A stretch of 64,000 bases of DNA from CAJCIT01 sp963771305 (lineage in GTDB: Bacteria; Acidobacteriota; Terriglobia; Bryobacterales; Bryobacteraceae), in contig CAVYTS010000017.1 in the NCBI GenBank assembly GCA_963771305.1, positions 62,001 to 126,000 on the forward strand, in the 5' to 3' direction. Within the stretch, counting starts at the first letter, position 1. Each line of letters starts with the position of its first letter. The notes beneath the pieces were generated by a model that saw nothing but the letters and a program-made list of their open reading frames with translations, was not told the DNA's origin and did no database searches. The position numbers were made by a program, and so were the translations under genes. Positions 9,110 through 17,177 of this stretch are shown one piece after another.

Positions 9110-9162
9110 CCGCCAAAGCCGAGATGAATCTCGGCTCAGCAGGCTGGCCGCCTGCGCCACGA
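9110..9162. repeat. REP-like palindromic element, copy 1
   Basis: A 53-bp element made of two adjacent hairpins: GCCGAGA/TCTCGGC with a 4-base loop, then GCAGGC/GCCTGC with a 5-base loop. A closely similar element lies at 60291-60344. Both sit just downstream of a plus-strand stop codon (24 and 19 bp). The stems are conserved while the loops differ. It may act as a terminator or 3' mRNA stabiliser and may be a genome-wide family. Confidence 0.6.
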
Positions 9163-9308
9163 CTCCAAGCCGATTTTTCGCCCGGATACCCCCCTTCGTT
9201 CGCCGCCAGCCGTCTGCGTTGGAAGGCCCTAGATACGGTACTTTGACGCGGTTTCTTGCTCCAGTTCGTTTACTTTCAATAAATTAACCTGCTACCCTGA
9301 GTATTCGA
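9163..9308. other. Intergenic region upstream of pdp
   Basis: Between the palindromic element and pdp. A short AT-rich stretch (ACTTTCAATAAATTAACC at about 9274-9291) lies 20-35 bp before the start and is the likely promoter region. No open frame or RNA is recognised. Confidence 0.4.
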
Positions 9309-10614
9309 ATGCGTACAGTCGACCTTATCCATCGGAAGCGTGACGGCGAAGAGCTGTCTGCCGAAGAGATCCAATTCATAGTCGACGGGTATACCCGTGG
9401 CGACATCCCCGACTATCAGGTTTCTGCCTTCTTGATGGCGGTTTTCTTTTCCGGAATGGCGGATCGTGAAGTCAGCGCCCTGACCGAGTCGATGATGAAC
9501 TCCGGAACCCTAGTCGATCTTTCGGCCGTTCCGGGCGTCAAAGTCGACAAACACTCCACCGGTGGCGTTGGCGACAAAACCAGCCTGATCGCGTCGCCCA
9601 TTGCTGCTTCGGCGGGCGTGGTTGTGCCGATGATCTCCGGCCGTGCTTTGGGCCACACCGGGGGCACCCTCGACAAGCTGGAATCCATACCCGGGTTCCG
9701 AACCGATCTGACCATCGACGAGTTCCGCGAGCAGTTAATAGCCCATCAACTTGCGTTTATCGGCCAAACGGCCGAAGTCGCACCGGCTGACGGAAAGTTG
9801 TATGCTCTGCGTGATGCCACCGCGACGGTGGAATCCATTCCGCTTAGTCGCTTCTTCGATCATGTCGAAGAAGCTGGCGGTGGGACTTGATGCGCTGGTA
9901 CTGGACGTCAAGGTTGGCTCCGGGGCGTTCATGAAGCGCCAGGTGGATGCTCGCCGGCTCGCACAGCTGATGGTTGGTATCGGGCGCCGGATGGACAAAC
10001 GAGTTCAAGCCCTGATCACCGATATGAGCCAGCCGCTGGGGTACGCCGTCGGCAATGCGCTGGAGGTCATGGAAGTATCGCAGACCTTACAGAACGCGGG
10101 ACCTGCGGATCTGACACGGATCTCTTTGGAACTGGCCGCCCGGATGATTCATCTCGGCAAGATCACCAAGACATTGGATGAAGCGCGCGAGCTGGCGCAA
10201 TCCAAGCTGCTGGATCTTTCCGGCTACCGCAAATTCAAAGACGTCATCGCCGCGCAAGGCGGAAATCCGAACGTGCTCGACCGCTTCGACCTGTTGCCGA
10301 ATGCGACCGGCGCGCAGGAGATTACCACCAGCCGCGGCGGCTACATCAGCGCCATCGACGCTGAACTGATCGGCCAGGCGTCCTCCATGATTGGAGCCGG
10401 CCGAAATACCAAGGAAGACTCGATCGATCCTGCCGTCGGTGTGATCCTCGAAGTGAAGGTCGGCCAGAAGATCGATCCAGGCAGCATTCTGTGCCGGATC
10501 TACCACACCAGCGAGACCAATCTGGAAGAAGCAGCCACGCTGGTGGAGGATGCCTTCAAAATCTCGCAGCAACCGGTTGAAGAACGCGACCTGATTCTGG
10601 AAGTGGTCAGCTAA
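9309..10614 (+). pseudogene. pdp: Pyrimidine-nucleoside/thymidine phosphorylase, single-base frameshift
   Basis: The sequence encodes a full-length (about 434 aa) nucleoside phosphorylase, but in two frames. The first frame has MRTVDLIHRKRDGEELS, the phosphate/pyrimidine motif KVDKHSTGGVGDKTS, and runs to ATVESIPLSR. The second resumes exactly with SIMSKKLAVGLDALVLDVK. One extra base near 9852-9855 explains the break; all family motifs flank it in order. The enzyme splits pyrimidine nucleosides into base plus (deoxy)ribose-1-phosphate. It is followed after 14 bp by a nucleoside transporter, forming a salvage operon. Either a real lesion or a sequence error. Confidence 0.85.
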
Positions 10615-10628
10615 GCCAGCGGTCGTCC

Positions 10629-11849
10629 ATGGGAAAGTACAGCGGTCTTCTCGGGATGATCGCTATCGTCCTGTGTGGCTTCCTGTTTTCCTCGAATCGT
10701 AAGGCCATCCAAAAGCGCGTCATCGTTTGGGGCCTTTTGCTGCAGTTTAGCTTTGCCTTTCTGGTCCTGAAGACACCTTTCGGCGACGTGTTCTATGTCA
10801 TCAGCCAAGCCGTAAACGCGCTACTCAACTATTCCTCAGCCGGGGCGAGCTTTGTCTTCGGCAACAAGCTAGGTTTGCCCGAGGGCGGATTTGGAGTAAT
10901 CATCGCCTTCCAAGTCCTGCCGATCGTCATCTTCATTTCTTCACTGTTCTCCATCCTCTACTATCTGGGCGTCATGCAACTCTTCGTGAAGGGTATGGCC
11001 CTGATTATGCAGCGCTTCATGGGCACCAGCGGCGCGGAGTCCACCAGCGTCGCGGCCAGCATCGTCATGGGACAGACCGAAGCGCCGCTGACGATTCGCC
11101 CTTTCCTCGAGAAGCTAACCATGTCAGAGTTATTCACTATCATGACGAGCGGCATGGCGCATGTGTCCGGGTCAGTGATGGCGGCCTACGTCATGATCGC
11201 CCATGTATCGATCTCGCACCTGTTAACGGCGGTGATCATGACGGCTCCCGCGACCATCATGCTGGCGAAGATGTTCATGCCGGAGGAGGGGATACCCGTC
11301 ACGCGCGGCACAGTGACGGTGAAGGTGGAGCAGCCTGGCGTGAACTTGATCGATGCCGCGGCCCGTGGCGCCGGTGATGGCTTGCATCTGGCCTTGAACA
11401 TTGCGGGCATGCTGATCGCTTTCCTGGCGCTGGTCGCGATGGTGAACGGCGGCATGGGATGGGTGCATTCGCATTTCGGCTGGTTTCCGGTCTCTCTCCA
11501 GCAGGTACTGGCGCTGATATTCGCGCCTATTGCGTGGCTATTGGGAGTTGATTGGAACGATTGCGCGACGGTAGGGAACCTGCTCGGCACCCGCATGGTG
11601 CTGAATGAGTTTGTGGCGTTTGTCGATTTGGGTCAGGTCGGGTCGACGTTGAGCAAACATTCCTTCGTGATTGCGACCTTTGCTTTGTGCGGATTCGCGA
11701 ACCTGAGCTCAATCGCAATTCAGATCGGCGGTATCGGAGCCCTGGCGCCCTCTCGCAAGTCCGACCTGGCGCGCCTGGGCTTCAAGGCGATGATCGTGGG
11801 CACACTCGCGAACTTCATGTCGGCGTGCATCGCCGGGATGCTGCTGTAG
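10629..11849 (+). CDS. nupC: Concentrative nucleoside transporter (CNT/NupC family)
   Basis: 406 residues, strongly hydrophobic. The CNT signatures are clear: the GQTEAPLTIRPFL motif in the centre, MTSGMAHVSGSVMAAYV after it, and NEFVAFVDL followed by SIAIQIGGIGALAP in the C-terminal half. These transporters import nucleosides with Na+ or H+ across the inner membrane. It follows pdp by 14 bp, so uptake and phosphorolysis of nucleosides are encoded together. The length matches bacterial NupC-type proteins (about 400 aa). Confidence 0.9.
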   Translation: MGKYSGLLGMIAIVLCGFLFSSNRKAIQKRVIVWGLLLQFSFAFLVLKTPFGDVFYVISQAVNALLNYSSAGASFVFGNKLGLPEGGFGVIIAFQVLPIVIFISSLFSILYYLGVMQLFVKGMALIMQRFMGTSGAESTSVAASIVMGQTEAPLTIRPFLEKLTMSELFTIMTSGMAHVSGSVMAAYVMIAHVSISHLLTAVIMTAPATIMLAKMFMPEEGIPVTRGTVTVKVEQPGVNLIDAAARGAGDGLHLALNIAGMLIAFLALVAMVNGGMGWVHSHFGWFPVSLQQVLALIFAPIAWLLGVDWNDCATVGNLLGTRMVLNEFVAFVDLGQVGSTLSKHSFVIATFALCGFANLSSIAIQIGGIGALAPSRKSDLARLGFKAMIVGTLANFMSACIAGMLL

Positions 11850-11857
11850 CTGAGGCA

Positions 11858-12043
11858 GTGAGCCAGTCAGCAGCTGAAGCGATTCGCGCCGGAAAGCTGA
11901 CGGTGTCACAGGCTCGCCGTCTGCTGGGCATCCGATCGCGATATGAAATGGACGGCTTCCCCAAAGCACACGGGGTGCTCCTGGATCTGACGTTAGAGGA
12001 TGTTCGGAGGGACAGCGAAGTTGCCCGGGTTCTTCCCGGATGA
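11858..12043 (+). pseudogene. UPF0175-type antitoxin remnant
   Basis: A 61-codon frame from a GTG shortly after the transporter stop. Its sequence AIRAGKLTVSQARRLLGIRSR and RYEMDGFPKAHGVLL matches the C-terminal part of UPF0175 proteins, the antitoxins usually paired with DUF3368/PIN toxins. The first roughly 20 residues of the family are missing or unrecognisable, so it is probably a truncated relic. Its stop overlaps the next ATG. Confidence 0.55.
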
Positions 12044-12210
12044 TGGTGGTTGTTGCCGATACCTCGCCAATCAACTATCTTGTGCTGATTGGTGAGATCG
12101 ACCTGGCTGGACCGTTGGTTGCGGCGATGAGGGCTGGCCGCGGGGCAGCGACTGGTGCCGGCGAAGCCGTCTTAGGGCTTAACGCTTTCACGTTCGCTCC
12201 TCAGTTCTGA
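12040..12210 (+). pseudogene. Truncated PIN-domain (DUF3368-like) toxin remnant
   Basis: 56 codons beginning ATG-ATG, overlapping the antitoxin stop. The start MMVVVADTSPINYLVLIG is the first strand and catalytic Asp of PIN ribonuclease toxins of the DUF3368 type. After about 25 residues similarity is lost, and the frame runs into the end of the convergent BON gene. The rest of the nuclease is absent, so the toxin is dead. Together with the preceding gene this is the scar of a toxin-antitoxin pair. Confidence 0.55.
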
Positions 12211-12692
12211 ACCGCAATCCGGTCTTGAACGCGAGTCACGCCTTCGGCTTGCGATGCAGCGATCACAGCTGCCTTTTTCTGGTACTCGTTGGCCACGGTT
12301 CCAGAAAGTGTGACCACAGTGCCTGTGGCGGTCACGTTGACATTCTTGAGCGTGGCGAGACCGGCGTCAGATGCCAGCTTTGCTTTCACACGGGCCAGCA
12401 GGGCTGCGTGGTCCAAATGCACCTCAGCGCGGGAAGCGGCATCTTTTGCGTTTTCCCCGGCGTGAGCTATTTCATCCGATGCCGATCCGTTGCCGGGTCG
12501 AGCCGCGCCGCCTACCTGGCGGCTTAGGTCTTTGGCCTCGTTCTTAATCTCCCGGCCTGCCTTTTTTGCTTCCTCGGACGCCTTCTGCGCGTCCCGACGC
12601 GCTTCTTCCTTTGCTTTCTCCTGGTCTGATGAACTGCACGCCATCAATCCAAGTACTAGCGTGACATGAAGTGCCGCCGAAAAAATTCGCAT
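12201..12692 (-). CDS. BON-domain lipoprotein
   Basis: 163 residues. The N-terminus MRIFSAALHVTLVLGLMAC is a lipoprotein signal with a lipobox LMAC, so it is predicted to be anchored in a membrane. Residues about 24-60 form a charged, Ala/Lys/Glu-rich coiled coil (KAKEEARRDAQKASEEAKKA). Residues about 95-160 are one BON domain (NVNVTATGTVVTLSGTVAN), a small phospholipid-binding fold found in OsmY-like stress proteins. A role in envelope stability under osmotic stress is inferred from the family. Confidence 0.8.
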   Translation of the reverse strand: MRIFSAALHVTLVLGLMACSSSDQEKAKEEARRDAQKASEEAKKAGREIKNEAKDLSRQVGGAARPGNGSASDEIAHAGENAKDAASRAEVHLDHAALLARVKAKLASDAGLATLKNVNVTATGTVVTLSGTVANEYQKKAAVIAASQAEGVTRVQDRIAVQN

Positions 12693-12698
12693 CGTTAA

Positions 12699-12711
12699 TC
12701 CCTATTAGGGA
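12699..12711 (-). promoter_or_regulatory. Palindrome covering the ribosome binding site of the BON gene
   Basis: TCCCTA-T-TAGGGA, 13 bp, lies 6 bases before the BON start codon. On the coding strand the AGGGA that serves as ribosome site is one arm of the palindrome. It could be a hairpin that hides the site or a repressor-binding site. Confidence 0.35.
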
Positions 12712-12751
12712 GACTTCTGCCTGAGCATTCTTGTTTCTCGCAATCGGTGTT

Positions 12752-14119
12752 CTAAGAGAATAAGCGGTCGGCTGACCGTTCATGATCCCATTCGGGCGTT
12801 GGCTCAAAATAACCCGGAACTAAGAGGTGCTCCTTGATTGCCGCCTCGTTGAGTTCAATACCGAGGCCCGGCCTCTCGGGAACCGCGATGAAGCCTTTGT
12901 TGACGATGGGTTTATCGACGCCGTTAACCAAATCACCCCACCAGGGAACCTCCGCCGAGTGATTCTCCAGTGCCAGGAAGTTGTTGGTTGCGGCGGCGCA
13001 GTGCACGTTAGCGTACGATGAAACGGGCGTGCCCGCAAAATGCATCGCCATGCCGACGCCGTAGTTCTCGGCCATGTCGCCGATCAAGTGGGTTTCGAGG
13101 ATGCCGCCGGAGGTCGCCAAGTCCGGGTGGATGAGATCGACCGCGTGTTCACGGCACAGTTTTTCGAAACCGTCACGGAGGTAGATGTCTTCCCCGGTGA
13201 TCAGCGGAACCGCGATGGAGTTCTTGATCTCCTTCAGCAGATCCGTGTAGTACCAGGGCACCATATCTTCCAGCCAGGCCGGGCTGTACTTCTCCATGGC
13301 GCGGCCCAACCGGATACAGGACTTCACGTCAATGTGGCCGAAGTGATCGTGCGAGATGGGGATGTCCCAGCCCACGGCGTCTCGGGCGATCGAAACATAC
13401 TCAAGCAGAGCCTCGATGCCTTTCTGAGTGAGTTCGACGCCGGTAAACGGGTGTTCCGTACGAACCACGTCTTTGGTTGGGTCGAGGCCCGTCGGCCGGA
13501 TCACCATGCCCGGCTTGTCCTGAATCAGATTGATGCCGAGGTCCATCTTGAGCCAAGTGAACCCCAGGTCTTTGCGCATCAAGAGCCGTTTGGCGTAGTC
13601 GTGCGGGTCCTGCGATTCGTCCGTGTCAGCGTAGACGCGGATCTTGTCGCGGAACTTCCCGCCAATCAACTGATAGACCGGGGCATTGTAGGCCTTGCCC
13701 GCCAGGTCCCAAAGCGCCATCTCCACAGCGCAGACGCCACCGGCTTGCCGTGAGTGAAAGCCAAATTGCTTGATCTTGCGAAAGAGTTTGTCGACGTTGC
13801 AGGGATTCTCGCCCAGTAGCCGGCTCTTGAGTTCCAGGGCGTAGGTCTTGCTGGCTCCGTCGCGAACCTCTCCCAAGCCGTAGATACCCTGGTTCGTGTC
13901 GAGACGGATCAGCGGGCAGTTCATCGGGGCATGACCCACCATCGCGACACGCATGTCGGTGATCTTCAGTTCGGTTGGTTTGGAGTTCGTGTTGACGTGC
14001 GACTGATAAGCCTGGATGTCGCGCTCGGCCCAAAATGAGGCACCGAACACCGCGGCGCCGGCAGTTTTCAGAAATCTACGGCGAGTAGATCCATTAGCTC
14101 TGCCATTCTTTTGCTTCAT
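12752..14119 (-). CDS. Mandelate racemase/muconate lactonizing enzyme superfamily protein, Tat-exported
   Basis: 455 residues. Residues 12-18 (TRRRFLK) plus the following Ala-rich segment form a twin-arginine signal, so a folded enzyme is exported. The enolase-superfamily barrel follows: the Lys-containing strand TWLKMDLGIN, then ISHDHFGHID, WLEDMVPWYY and ITGEDIYLRDG supply the Mg ligands, and the GMAMHFAGTPVSSYANVH loop completes the site. The family abstracts a proton alpha to a carboxylate; sugar-acid dehydratases are the closest guess. Export of such an enzyme is common in Solibacteres-type genomes. The exact substrate is unknown. Confidence 0.8.
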   Translation of the reverse strand: MKQKNGRANGSTRRRFLKTAGAAVFGASFWAERDIQAYQSHVNTNSKPTELKITDMRVAMVGHAPMNCPLIRLDTNQGIYGLGEVRDGASKTYALELKSRLLGENPCNVDKLFRKIKQFGFHSRQAGGVCAVEMALWDLAGKAYNAPVYQLIGGKFRDKIRVYADTDESQDPHDYAKRLLMRKDLGFTWLKMDLGINLIQDKPGMVIRPTGLDPTKDVVRTEHPFTGVELTQKGIEALLEYVSIARDAVGWDIPISHDHFGHIDVKSCIRLGRAMEKYSPAWLEDMVPWYYTDLLKEIKNSIAVPLITGEDIYLRDGFEKLCREHAVDLIHPDLATSGGILETHLIGDMAENYGVGMAMHFAGTPVSSYANVHCAAATNNFLALENHSAEVPWWGDLVNGVDKPIVNKGFIAVPERPGLGIELNEAAIKEHLLVPGYFEPTPEWDHERSADRLFS

Positions 14120-14369
14120 GATGTCCTCTTTCCACGATTGCTTGCTGAATCGATCAAGTGCGCCTCGCGGAGCATTCCAATTTGTGCAGGAAATGGGGGA
14201 GCAAAAGCAGTCAGCAAGAAAGCACCCCGACGGCGGCGCTTTGTGTTCTTATTCATCGATTTGATCCTTAGAAGACGGGCGACCATCACCCGGTTACGAT
14301 GTCCGCCGGCCCGCATCGCGTTAAGTCGTGACCATTACAACAAACGCGAGAAGCGAATAACATTTCCTC

Positions 14370-14398
14370 TTGACGATAGTCGTTATAACGGTTATATT
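14370..14398 (+). promoter_or_regulatory. marR promoter with palindromic operator in the spacer
   Basis: TTGACG (14370-14375) and TATATT (14393-14398) are separated by 17 bp, a near-consensus sigma-70 promoter. The spacer is filled by a 20-bp palindrome at 14376-14395 with a perfect core CGTTATAACG and outer ATA/TAT. This is a typical place for autorepression by the MarR protein encoded immediately downstream. The -10 box lies only 9 bp before the ATG, so the transcript is nearly leaderless. Confidence 0.6.
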
Positions 14399-14407
14399 GG
14401 AACGAGG

Positions 14408-14875
14408 ATGGCGGGCAAGCTAGCAGCGGAAATTCAGCAACAAAAGCCCTTCGAGCATGTCGAGGAGGAAGCCGTCCTCAATCTAGTTCGGACGGCCGAA
14501 CTGCTGAACCAGAAGGCGGCGGATTACTTCCGGCAGTTCGATCTTTCCCGGACTCAGTACAACGTGTTGCGAATCCTTCGTGGCGCAGGGGACGACGGCT
14601 TAACCTGCTCCACGACTGCGGAGCGGATGATCAGCCGCGACCCGGATGTTACCCGGCTGATGGACCGGATGGAGGCCCGAGGCCTCATCACGCGCGAGCG
14701 CACGGCGAATGATCGCCGGATCGTTGTCATCAAGCTGACGAAGGCGGGCCGCGAGTTGGTTGATTCGTTAGACGTTGGAGTCTCGGCATTTCACGCGAAG
14801 CTCGTCGGCCGACTGGGCGCGACAAAGTTGCGGAAGCTCATCGATCTGTTGGAGGAAGTTCGGGAGGAATGCTGA
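14408..14875 (+). CDS. MarR-family transcriptional regulator
   Basis: 155 residues from the ATG at 14408. The frame is open about 99 codons upstream, but that stretch has no similarity and overlaps the promoter. The winged-helix core is seen in LSRTQYNVLRILRGAG, the recognition helix region ERMISRDPDVTRLMDRMEARGLI, and the wing RERTANDRRIVVIKLT. MarR proteins are dimeric repressors released by small phenolic or oxidant ligands. A palindrome sits in its own promoter, implying autoregulation. Possible targets are the downstream SnoaL-like gene, whose upstream region has another palindrome, or the divergent dehydratase. Confidence 0.85.
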   Translation: MAGKLAAEIQQQKPFEHVEEEAVLNLVRTAELLNQKAADYFRQFDLSRTQYNVLRILRGAGDDGLTCSTTAERMISRDPDVTRLMDRMEARGLITRERTANDRRIVVIKLTKAGRELVDSLDVGVSAFHAKLVGRLGATKLRKLIDLLEEVREEC

Positions 14876-14917
14876 GCTGTTTTTTTTAGGTCCGATGATC
14901 GTTTGCACGAGTATCGG

Positions 14918-14935
14918 CGTAACGATTTAGTTACG
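14918..14935. promoter_or_regulatory. Inverted repeat upstream of the SnoaL-like gene
   Basis: CGTAAC-gattta-GTTACG, 18 bp, about 80 bp before the gene at 15017 and just after the marR stop. It is a plausible operator; it differs from the marR palindrome in sequence. Confidence 0.3.
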
Positions 14936-15016
14936 TATTTTGGGATCGCCCGTCCACCGGCGGTTTCGTGGAAGCAACTTCAAACCCAATTGTCGAAACG
15001 ATAAGGAGATCAGCTT

Positions 15017-15388
15017 ATGAGTACAACAGCACATGCAACGGACGTGGCGACTCTCGACCACGAGCTAAATCAGATGGTTCTGAAAGGCCAGATTCTCGAC
15101 GCGTTTGAGAAGTTCTACGCCGAAGATGTGGTGATGCAGGAGAACCTCACCTCGCCGAAGGTAGGCAAAGACGTGAACCGCAAGGCGGAGCAGGATTTCG
15201 TGGGCTCGATTGAGCAGTTTCACGGAGCGGCCCTGCTTGGCAACGCCGTGAATGGCGAGCGTTCGTACTCAGAATGGGAGTTCGACGCCACCTACAAGGG
15301 CGGGCACCGCGTCAAGCTGACGCAAGTGGCTGTTCGTCAGTGGAAGAACGGTCAGATCGTTCACGAACGTTTTTACTACAGCAAGTAA
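15017..15388 (+). CDS. SnoaL-like / NTF2-fold protein
   Basis: 123 residues. The pattern LDHELNQMVLKGQILDAFEKFYAEDVVMQEN at the N-terminus is the helix and first strand of the SnoaL/NTF2-like cone fold. The C-terminal strands HRVKLTQVAVRQW and GQIVHERFYYSK close the pocket. Related proteins are small-molecule isomerases or stress-linked binding proteins. No catalytic residue can be assigned. The ATG has AAGGAG 8 bases upstream. Position after marR suggests it may be controlled by that regulator. Confidence 0.7.
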   Translation: MSTTAHATDVATLDHELNQMVLKGQILDAFEKFYAEDVVMQENLTSPKVGKDVNRKAEQDFVGSIEQFHGAALLGNAVNGERSYSEWEFDATYKGGHRVKLTQVAVRQWKNGQIVHERFYYSK

Positions 15389-15427
15389 TTGTTGACTTGA
15401 ATGAAGTGGGGTGGCTCGGGCCGTTTC

Positions 15428-16636
15428 TTAGAATTGCCCGCCGCCCCAATAGTAGCCCGGCCTTGTGCGTATTTCCAAACCCGGTTTGTCGACGGTGACC
15501 TTAATAGTGTGGAATCCGGGTTCACCTTGATTGTTCGGCGTATAGCTAAGCACGTACTGGGCATGCAGTTCCTTGGCGATGTCGTCGATGGCGCGTTCCA
15601 GAGTGCTCTCCTTAGCCGCGAACGAATAGGTTGTCCCGCCTGTGTAGCGCGTGAAAGCCTCTTCGGGCGTCAGTTTGAAGACATCGCGAACACTGCGGTA
15701 AACAGGTGGAATGATGTTCAGGAGATTGCCGAGCTGTTGGTTTTGAACGAGCGTGGTGTCGCTATAGGTATCGCCTCGAAGACTCGGTGTGGCCGCCGCG
15801 GGGATGCCACCATTCAGCGGCCGGGGATCTTCCGGCTTGCGCATGAGCGCCGCAAAATACTTCTGCACGTCGACGGCGTAAATTTGAACACTGTTGAATT
15901 CCAGGCCGTGAACCGCCTGGTCGATGGTTGCGTGGCTACCATTGTCACGGTCCTCACTGATCAGCAGGATGATGCGGCGATTCTCCTTTGGGGCGTGGCT
16001 TAACATACGCGTCGCCTCCATGACTGCGTCGATCAACACAGCACCGCTGTTTCCGACATTGATTTTGTGCATCGCATCGTCCAGCTTGTCAGGGTTGTTT
16101 GTGAAGTCCTGCATCACGCGAATGCGACTATCGAAGGCAATGATTGCGGCTTGACCCGCCTCGCCAGTGATCAGCCCCTGTAGCAGGATGCCGGTCTTCC
16201 TGAACTTTGACAACACGGGCTCGACGTTTGCATTCGCTTCCACTACCGCAACCAGCGAGATGGGCTGAAAACTGAAATCGGAATCGATCTTCTGCGGCTT
16301 GCCTTCGTCGAAAAGCTGGAAATTTGAGGTGCTTAGTCCGTTGACGAATGAACCACCCTTCTTCTCCATGACCGTTGTGGGTGCAAGCACCGTACGGCGC
16401 GTGACCACGAAGGTACTTGGCTCTTGGGCGGCCGCTGCGGGCTCCTCCTTGGGCTGCACAGGCACCTGCGGCTTCGGCAATTCGCCGGGTTGAGCCTTGG
16501 GAGGCGTAATCTGATCGGGCGTCGGAATCTGGGATGGTGCGACCGCGGCACACGCCAACGCCAGCAAACCAAGACGGGTCAACCGCTTCAAATTCGTATT
16601 CGGCAAGAGAAACCTCAGATGATCAGATGTTCGCAC
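15428..16636 (-). CDS. Exported VWA protein, VWFA-related Acidobacterial domain, degenerate MIDAS
   Basis: 402 residues. A signal peptide (LGLLALACAAVAPSQ) is followed by a long Pro/Gln/Lys/Glu-rich linker to about residue 72. The VWA domain follows the acidobacterial pattern, including LHAQYVLSYTPNNQGEPGFH and the C-terminal RTRPGYYWG. At the place of the metal motif DxSxS it has E133-A-N135-A-N137, so metal binding is likely lost or altered, unlike the paralogue at 6353. It is predicted to be periplasmic. Role unknown; convergent with the SnoaL-like gene. Confidence 0.8.
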   Translation of the reverse strand: MRTSDHLRFLLPNTNLKRLTRLGLLALACAAVAPSQIPTPDQITPPKAQPGELPKPQVPVQPKEEPAAAAQEPSTFVVTRRTVLAPTTVMEKKGGSFVNGLSTSNFQLFDEGKPQKIDSDFSFQPISLVAVVEANANVEPVLSKFRKTGILLQGLITGEAGQAAIIAFDSRIRVMQDFTNNPDKLDDAMHKINVGNSGAVLIDAVMEATRMLSHAPKENRRIILLISEDRDNGSHATIDQAVHGLEFNSVQIYAVDVQKYFAALMRKPEDPRPLNGGIPAAATPSLRGDTYSDTTLVQNQQLGNLLNIIPPVYRSVRDVFKLTPEEAFTRYTGGTTYSFAAKESTLERAIDDIAKELHAQYVLSYTPNNQGEPGFHTIKVTVDKPGLEIRTRPGYYWGGGQF

Positions 16637-16679
16637 AGCAATGTCAGTTACGGCTCACTTCAGTTTCGCATTGCAACCC

Positions 16680-17177
16680 TTAGTGGCCGGTCCGGCCCGC
16701 TAAAAGGTCCACCACATGCGGGACGTGGCTGGCTATAAGGTTCAGGGAAAAAACGGCGCCTGGGGGAGAACCGGGTAGGTTGACCACGAGCGAGCGACCC
16801 CGGCTTCCCGCCACCGCACGGGAGAGGATTGAGAAATTGTTTTGAGTGCGGCCTTCGAGCCGCATCAATTCCGCCATGCCCGGAATTTCCCGCTCGATCG
16901 CCCGGCGCGTCGCTTCCGGGGTGACGTCACGTTTCGCCACACCCGTGCCTCCTGTGGTCAGGATGAGCGTGGCGGCCTGGGCGTCAGCCCATCGTACGAT
17001 GGCATCGTAGATAGCGGACTCCTCATCGGCAACAACCGCCCGCTCGACTACCGGCCAACCCAATTCCTCGCAACGGGCCGCAAGAGCCGGTCTTGATCGA
17101 TCTTCGCGAGTACCGGCCACCGCTGAGTCACTCACGGTCAGAATTGCGACGGTCACTGCTGGCACGCTTACACTCAC
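16680..17177 (-). CDS. mogA: Molybdopterin adenylyltransferase (MogA/MoaB family)
   Basis: 165 residues. The MPT-binding signature TTGGTGVAKRDVTPEATRR is complete, as are the N-terminal VAILTVSDSAVAG strand and the NLPGSPPGAVFSL loop. The enzyme adenylates molybdopterin before molybdate insertion. Start overlaps the moaC stop (ATGA), making it the last gene of moeA-moaC-mogA. MogA and MoaB cannot be separated with certainty by eye. Confidence 0.88.
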   Translation of the reverse strand: MSVSVPAVTVAILTVSDSAVAGTREDRSRPALAARCEELGWPVVERAVVADEESAIYDAIVRWADAQAATLILTTGGTGVAKRDVTPEATRRAIEREIPGMAELMRLEGRTQNNFSILSRAVAGSRGRSLVVNLPGSPPGAVFSLNLIASHVPHVVDLLAGRTGH

